DNA of 33,874 nt, from the NCBI GenBank assembly GCA_021798015.1, contig JAJZYP010000012.1, positions 1 to 33,874 of the forward strand. The letters run 5' to 3'. The position numbers and the translations under genes were made by a program. Below the pieces are notes generated by a model. It was not told the DNA's origin. It worked only from the letters and a program-made list of their open reading frames with translations, and did not search any database. Shown in pieces: positions 29,300 to 33,874 of this stretch; position 1 is the first letter of the stretch; each line of letters opens with the position of its first letter. The DNA is from a bacterium (lineage in GTDB: Bacteria > SZUA-79 > Acidulodesulfobacterales > Acidulodesulfobacteraceae).

Positions 29300-29785
29300 T
29301 TATACAACTAACAAATTCCCTTTTTTAATTTGAAAAAAGGGGACAATTTGAGTTTTATTTTCTATTTCGTCAAATATTTTTATGCAAGGGTTTTTATCAG
29401 GTTCGTTGTTTTCCACATCGACTATTTCCCCGATTAAATTCAACCTTCCGTCAATTTTATTTTTTAGGGATATTTTCACCCTTTTCCCCTTATATTTTTT
29501 ATAATCGTTAAACTTTAAAATAACCCTGTTAATACCCGGGGATGACACCTCGAGGGTATATTTAAATTTTATCAAATCTTTAACATCCAATATCATACTT
29601 AATTCTTTTGAAATATCGGACAGCTGAGATATATTGACACCCCCTTCGGCATCAACATAAACCCTTAAAATTACTCCGCTATCCCTTCTTGCAGGAACAA
29701 ACACGATGCCGACAAGATAGCATCCGTAATATTGTGCAATGTCTTCTATAATCTTTTCAATATCTTTTATTAAATTATCGTGCAT
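29300..29785 (-). CDS. rimP: Ribosome maturation factor RimP
   Basis: 'LRVYVDAEGGVNISQLSDISKELSMILD...LEVSSPGINRVI'; upstream of nusA. Confidence 0.9.
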   Translation of the reverse strand: MHDNLIKDIEKIIEDIAQYYGCYLVGIVFVPARRDSGVILRVYVDAEGGVNISQLSDISKELSMILDVKDLIKFKYTLEVSSPGINRVILKFNDYKKYKGKRVKISLKNKIDGRLNLIGEIVDVENNEPDKNPCIKIFDEIENKTQIVPFFQIKKGNLLVV

Positions 29786-29788
29786 AAA

Positions 29789-29816
29789 ACAAAAAAAAGC
29801 GGGTAGAACCCACTTT
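29789..29816 (-). terminator. Intrinsic terminator/attenuator-like hairpin directly upstream of rimP
   Basis: Minus strand agtgggt-tct-acccgct followed by ttttttttg; ends a few nt before the rimP ATG. Confidence 0.7.
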
Positions 29817-29907
29817 CATATAAAAAAATAGTAAAATATAAAATAAGATAAATTACAAAATTCTTATATACTCATCTATAAGATTATAAATAAAATTTAA
29901 TAAAATA

Positions 29908-30726
29908 TCAACAATAATTTTTATGTTTATACTTTACCGAATATAAAAAAAGACCGCAAGGCGGGGCATTAAGCAAATTAGAGTGAGCTGCGCCGGAATT
30001 GCGTCTTGCTTGGCCTATATCTGAGGCCGAATTTTTTTTATTTAACATACAAGCTATATATTCGGTATTTATCTTCCCGCTGCCGCAGGCAATAATAGCG
30101 CCGACAATTCTTCTAACCATATGTCTTAGAAAGCCCTCTCCCTCGACAAAAATATCAAAACCGTAATTTTTTTGATATATTTTTATATCGCTTACCACCC
30201 TATAATAGTTAAACAAATGTCTTCCTTTTTCCCTTTTGGTAAAATTAACAAAGTTGTTCCTGCCGAGAAAAATACTTGCAGTTTCTTTCATAAGCCCCAA
30301 ATTTAATTTTTCTTTTACAAACCATGAATAACCAAATAATAAAGAACTCTTAAACCCTGAATTTATTTTATATAGGTATATCTTGGAAATAGTATCAAAG
30401 GTTGAATGGAAGGAATCATGAACAATCTCTATATTTTTTATGGATATGTCCGTCGGAAGAATGCCGTTTAAGGATGTCTTTAGTTTAATCATATCATAAT
30501 AAAAAGGGAGTCTAAAGTTTGCAACTTGATTCATGGCATGAACACCCGCATCGGTTCTTCCGGAAACAAACAATTTTGGGTTAAATTTTGTTACAATATT
30601 GATAGCCTTTAAGAGTTCGCTTTCAATAGTTTTAACTTTTTTTGATTTTTTAGGCTTATTTTGGCTCTGCCAGCCGTTATAATTTAAACCGTTATATTCG
30701 GCAACGATTAAATAGTTCACTATCAA
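29908..30726 (-). CDS. truA: tRNA pseudouridine(38-40) synthase
   Basis: 'GRTDAGVHAMNQVANF', 'FLRHMVRRIVGAII'; start TTG 30726 or GTG 30720, overlapping pilR-like stop. Confidence 0.94.
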   Translation of the reverse strand: MIVNYLIVAEYNGLNYNGWQSQNKPKKSKKVKTIESELLKAINIVTKFNPKLFVSGRTDAGVHAMNQVANFRLPFYYDMIKLKTSLNGILPTDISIKNIEIVHDSFHSTFDTISKIYLYKINSGFKSSLLFGYSWFVKEKLNLGLMKETASIFLGRNNFVNFTKREKGRHLFNYYRVVSDIKIYQKNYGFDIFVEGEGFLRHMVRRIVGAIIACGSGKINTEYIACMLNKKNSASDIGQARRNSGAAHSNLLNAPPCGLFLYSVKYKHKNYC

Positions 30727-32213
30727 TCCTTTTTTGATAATATATATCTTAAAGATCTTAAAGACAAACCGAGACTTTTTGCCGCATCCAATCTGGAATT
30801 ATCTTCTTTTATCCTGTTCTTTACAATAGTTTTTTCGATATTTTTAATGAAATCTTGCAACGATATTTTTTTTTCGCGGTTAAGATGGTTAAATATTTCG
30901 ACTATTTTTGTAAAGCGTTCATCTTTAAAATCGTTATTTATTTTTTTATTATTATCATCCTTTTTAAAAATATAATCAGGAAGACAATCTTCTCCTACCT
31001 CCTTAGGCAAAGAGGTTTTATCGTCACCTTCACAATAAATGCAAGCCCTTTCGATAATATTTTCAAGTTCCCTTATATTACCGGGGTAATCATAATCCAT
31101 AAGTAATGATACCGCCTGAGGCGAGATAGAATTGATGGATTTTGAAAACCTTTTTATAAAATATGAAGTTAAAATGGGAATATCATCTTTATGCTCTCTT
31201 AGCGGAGGCATTTTTATATTTACCCTATTTAGCCTGAAATATAAATCATCCCTAAATTTACCGGAAGAAATCAAAATATTCAAGTCTTTATTTGTAGCGG
31301 CAATTACCTTTGTAGCCATAAATTCTTCTTTGTTAGACCCTAATTTTCTATAAGACTTATCCTGTAAAACCCTTAATAGCTTTACCTGTAACGGCAGAGG
31401 CAAATCTCCCACCTCGTCAAGAAAAAGAACCCCGTTGTCAGCATACTGTATAAGACCGATTTTATTTGTTTCCGCTCCTGTGAAAGCCCCCTTAACATAG
31501 CCGAATAATTCGCTTTCCACAAGATTTTCAGGAATAGCGGCTAAATTTACGGGAACAAAGGGTATATTTTTTGGAATATCCTGATTTTTAGAGTAAATCT
31601 CATGAATCAGCCTTGCGGCTAATTCTTTTCCCGTGCCAGATTCCCCTGTAATAAGAATAGTATTGAAATTTAAAGAAACACGGGCTATTTCATTTAAAAG
31701 ATTTTTTATAATTTTAGACTCCCCTTTTATTCCTCCCCTTATCATTTCAGCAGTTTTAATGGCGCTTAACTCTTCAAAAACCTTAAAATAATCTAAAGCT
31801 TTCCTGACGGTAATTTTAAATTCTTCATTATCGAACGGCTTAGTTATATAATCAAAAACCCCTTGTTTAATAGCTTCCACCCCTGTTTTAACATCGGAAT
31901 AGGCTGTCATTAATATAATCGGCAGAAGTTTAAGGTTTAAATCCCATTTTGAGCTCGCGCTGAACTTCGTTTCTTTTTTAAAAAATTCAATAAAATCGAG
32001 TCCGGACATTTCAGGCATTCTTATATCCGAAATAATAAGATTAAAACTTTCTTTCTCTATAAGTTTTATAGCTATATTTGCGCTTTCGGCAGTGGTAACA
32101 TCATACCCTTCAAGAGTAAGTAATATCTTTAAGGAATCCAATATTGACTTCTCATCGTCTATGAGTAATATTTTTTTCTTTGAGCCGCAAGCGGCTATAA
32201 GCAGTTCGTCCAT
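30723..32213 (-). CDS. pilR: Sigma54-dependent response regulator, NtrC/PilR family
   Basis: Receiver 'NLIISDIRMPEMSG', AAA+ 'GESGTGKELAARLIHE', GAFTGA loop, C-terminal Fis-type HTH. Confidence 0.9.
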   Translation of the reverse strand: MDELLIAACGSKKKILLIDDEKSILDSLKILLTLEGYDVTTAESANIAIKLIEKESFNLIISDIRMPEMSGLDFIEFFKKETKFSASSKWDLNLKLLPIILMTAYSDVKTGVEAIKQGVFDYITKPFDNEEFKITVRKALDYFKVFEELSAIKTAEMIRGGIKGESKIIKNLLNEIARVSLNFNTILITGESGTGKELAARLIHEIYSKNQDIPKNIPFVPVNLAAIPENLVESELFGYVKGAFTGAETNKIGLIQYADNGVLFLDEVGDLPLPLQVKLLRVLQDKSYRKLGSNKEEFMATKVIAATNKDLNILISSGKFRDDLYFRLNRVNIKMPPLREHKDDIPILTSYFIKRFSKSINSISPQAVSLLMDYDYPGNIRELENIIERACIYCEGDDKTSLPKEVGEDCLPDYIFKKDDNNKKINNDFKDERFTKIVEIFNHLNREKKISLQDFIKNIEKTIVKNRIKEDNSRLDAAKSLGLSLRSLRYILSKKD

Positions 32214-32241
32214 ATATAAAAATTTAAAAACTCTTTTCTAA

Positions 32242-32266
32242 TCCTCCCTGACGGGATCCCGGAGGA
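32242..32266. repeat. GC-rich inverted repeat tcctcc...ggagga with internal gggatccc
   Basis: Direct reading in the gap between kinase and regulator genes. Confidence 0.5.
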
Positions 32267-32304
32267 GAACGCTCCCCCGATATAAGAATTTACAAATAGA
32301 TAAT

Positions 32305-33874
32305 TTAGATGGGCAATATTATTTTAACTAATGTTCCTTTATCTATCCTGCTCTCTATTTTTATTTTGCCGTCAAGATTTTCTAATATAGAATGAACAAT
32401 GGATAAACCTAAGCCAAATCCATTTTCTTTCGTAGTAAAAAGCGGTTTAAACACATTTTTTAGGGTAAAATTATCCATCCCTTCGCCGTTATCGGCTAAA
32501 CATACTAAAAGTTGTTTTCCTCCATCCCCGTTTTCTATTATTTTAGAGCCAAATCTTACAAGACCTGCCTTATTTTTAATTCCATTTTTTTGTATGGACT
32601 GTACGGCATTCTGTAAAACATTGACAAATACTTGATGAATTCTGTATTTTTCTGAAAAAATAGTTGTATTCGGATTAATCCTATTGTATATGTTTATTTT
32701 AATTTTATCATTAGAATTATTTTTTGATGAACGATTTATAGCCGCTTGCGGCTCATCATGAAACTGGGATATTAAATCATTAACCATTGTAAAAAGATTA
32801 AAATTCTCATAACTATCTTTATTGCAACTAATATTTTTCGATTTTATCTTTGCAAAACCTAAAAAGTCATTCACTAAGTTATTGAGTCTTAGCGCTTCCG
32901 TCTTTATAATACTTATTAATTTTTTATAATCATCGCCATTATAATCCAAAGTTTGCGTATTTAAAATATCTACCGATGTATTTATAGCGAAAAGCGGATT
33001 TCTTACTTCGTGGGCTAACCATCCCGCAAACCTGCCTGCGGTCATCAAACCCTCATTTATTTTTGATTCCATTTCCACTTGCTTGATAAAAGTAATATCT
33101 CTAAATAACAACATAAATTTTCCGGGAAAATCTTTACAATTAACAAACTCCGTGTAAGCAAACCCTAAAATCTTGCCCTGGTGCTCTATCTCAAATCTTT
33201 TTAGTTCGCTGTTTTTGTTTTCATGTTGAGTATTATTATATTTTTCATCCTCTCTGTTTAAAATAAAGCTTGGAAAATTATCTAAAATATCCCTTATGCC
33301 AAGGTTAAAATTAAATAAAACGCCCGCCTTATTTAAAAATATCTGGTTAAAACGATCTAAATTCAAAATTTGTACAGCCGCTTTATTTATGAAAACTATA
33401 ATATGATTGTTATTGAGAACAATAACCCCCTGGGAAAAACTGTTTATTAATTCTTTGTTAAAATTTTGGGAATTTTTTATAAATTCATCCCTTTCCACTA
33501 TCCTTTTACTTAATATCCTTATACCTCCGGAAAAATGATACAAAAGCGAACCGAATATCAAAACTCCCAATATATTAATACTTGTCAAAAATAGCAGTTT
33601 ATCGGGATTAGATAGAAAGAATAAGTGATGCCTGAAATTAAAATAATATTGAAGGTCGGCCAATAAACCGATGGCAATCGAAGAAGCAACGGAAAATACT
33701 AATACTCCGAGCCTTAAAAAAATAAATCCGCCTATTAATATTAATAAATAATATAAAAAAATTAATCTACTGTTTAATCCGCCGTTAAATAGTAATATTA
33801 TAAATATAAAAGTAAAATCGATAAAAAGTTGAATAAAACCAAAATATTCTAAAAATTGAAGATTTTCTCTTTTC
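32305..33874 (-). CDS. pilS: PilS-like sensor histidine kinase (5' end beyond the window edge)
   Basis: H-box 'AGWLAHEVRNPLFAINTSVDIL', G boxes 'DNGEGM', 'GFGLGLSIVHSI'. The frame stays open upstream of the track start 33663 to the window end, encoding hydrophobic segments (...FIQLFIDFTFIFIILLFNGGLNSRLIFLYYLLILIGGFIFLRLG...). Confidence 0.88.
   Translation of the reverse strand, partial: KRENLQFLEYFGFIQLFIDFTFIFIILLFNGGLNSRLIFLYYLLILIGGFIFLRLGVLVFSVASSIAIGLLADLQYYFNFRHHLFFLSNPDKLLFLTSINILGVLIFGSLLYHFSGGIRILSKRIVERDEFIKNSQNFNKELINSFSQGVIVLNNNHIIVFINKAAVQILNLDRFNQIFLNKAGVLFNFNLGIRDILDNFPSFILNREDEKYNNTQHENKNSELKRFEIEHQGKILGFAYTEFVNCKDFPGKFMLLFRDITFIKQVEMESKINEGLMTAGRFAGWLAHEVRNPLFAINTSVDILNTQTLDYNGDDYKKLISIIKTEALRLNNLVNDFLGFAKIKSKNISCNKDSYENFNLFTMVNDLISQFHDEPQAAINRSSKNNSNDKIKINIYNRINPNTTIFSEKYRIHQVFVNVLQNAVQSIQKNGIKNKAGLVRFGSKIIENGDGGKQLLVCLADNGEGMDNFTLKNVFKPLFTTKENGFGLGLSIVHSILENLDGKIKIESRIDKGTLVKIILPI

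Noticed and set aside
1-33874. CRISPR array, tRNA, rRNA, transposase or integrase
   Set aside because: None recognised on reading both strands; no regularly spaced repeats or mobile-element ORFs in the track.

Overview
AT-rich bacterial chromosomal segment, probably from a Gram-negative with a deltaproteobacteria-like gene order; the taxon cannot be fixed from the window alone. Left half (+ strand): a truncated CDS; an unannotated 34-aa peptide ORF with a near-perfect Shine-Dalgarno (absent from the ORF track); a large Omp85-type barrel protein with a possible degenerate M1-peptidase-like N-terminus; a CbpA-like DnaJ with a CbpM-like modulator; bioB; ruvX; mltG; a TraT-like lipoprotein; and a modABC-type transporter. 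Right half (- strand): xseA; a TetR-controlled RND/MFS efflux cluster; a membrane protein of unknown function; an M16 peptidase; the rimP-nusA-infB-rbfA-nrnA-truB-rpsO-pnp translation/RNA supercluster; truA; and a pilS/pilR-like two-component system whose kinase runs off the right edge. Most of the window is ordinary housekeeping. The best candidates for something new are the 34-aa RiPP-precursor-like peptide and its neighbours at the left edge (192-2706). Next are a 16-bp operator exactly filling the spacer of a leaderless tetR promoter, a ModC with substituted Q-loop and signature residues, and a terminator-like hairpin directly abutting the rimP start codon. No rRNA, tRNA, CRISPR array or transposase was recognised.
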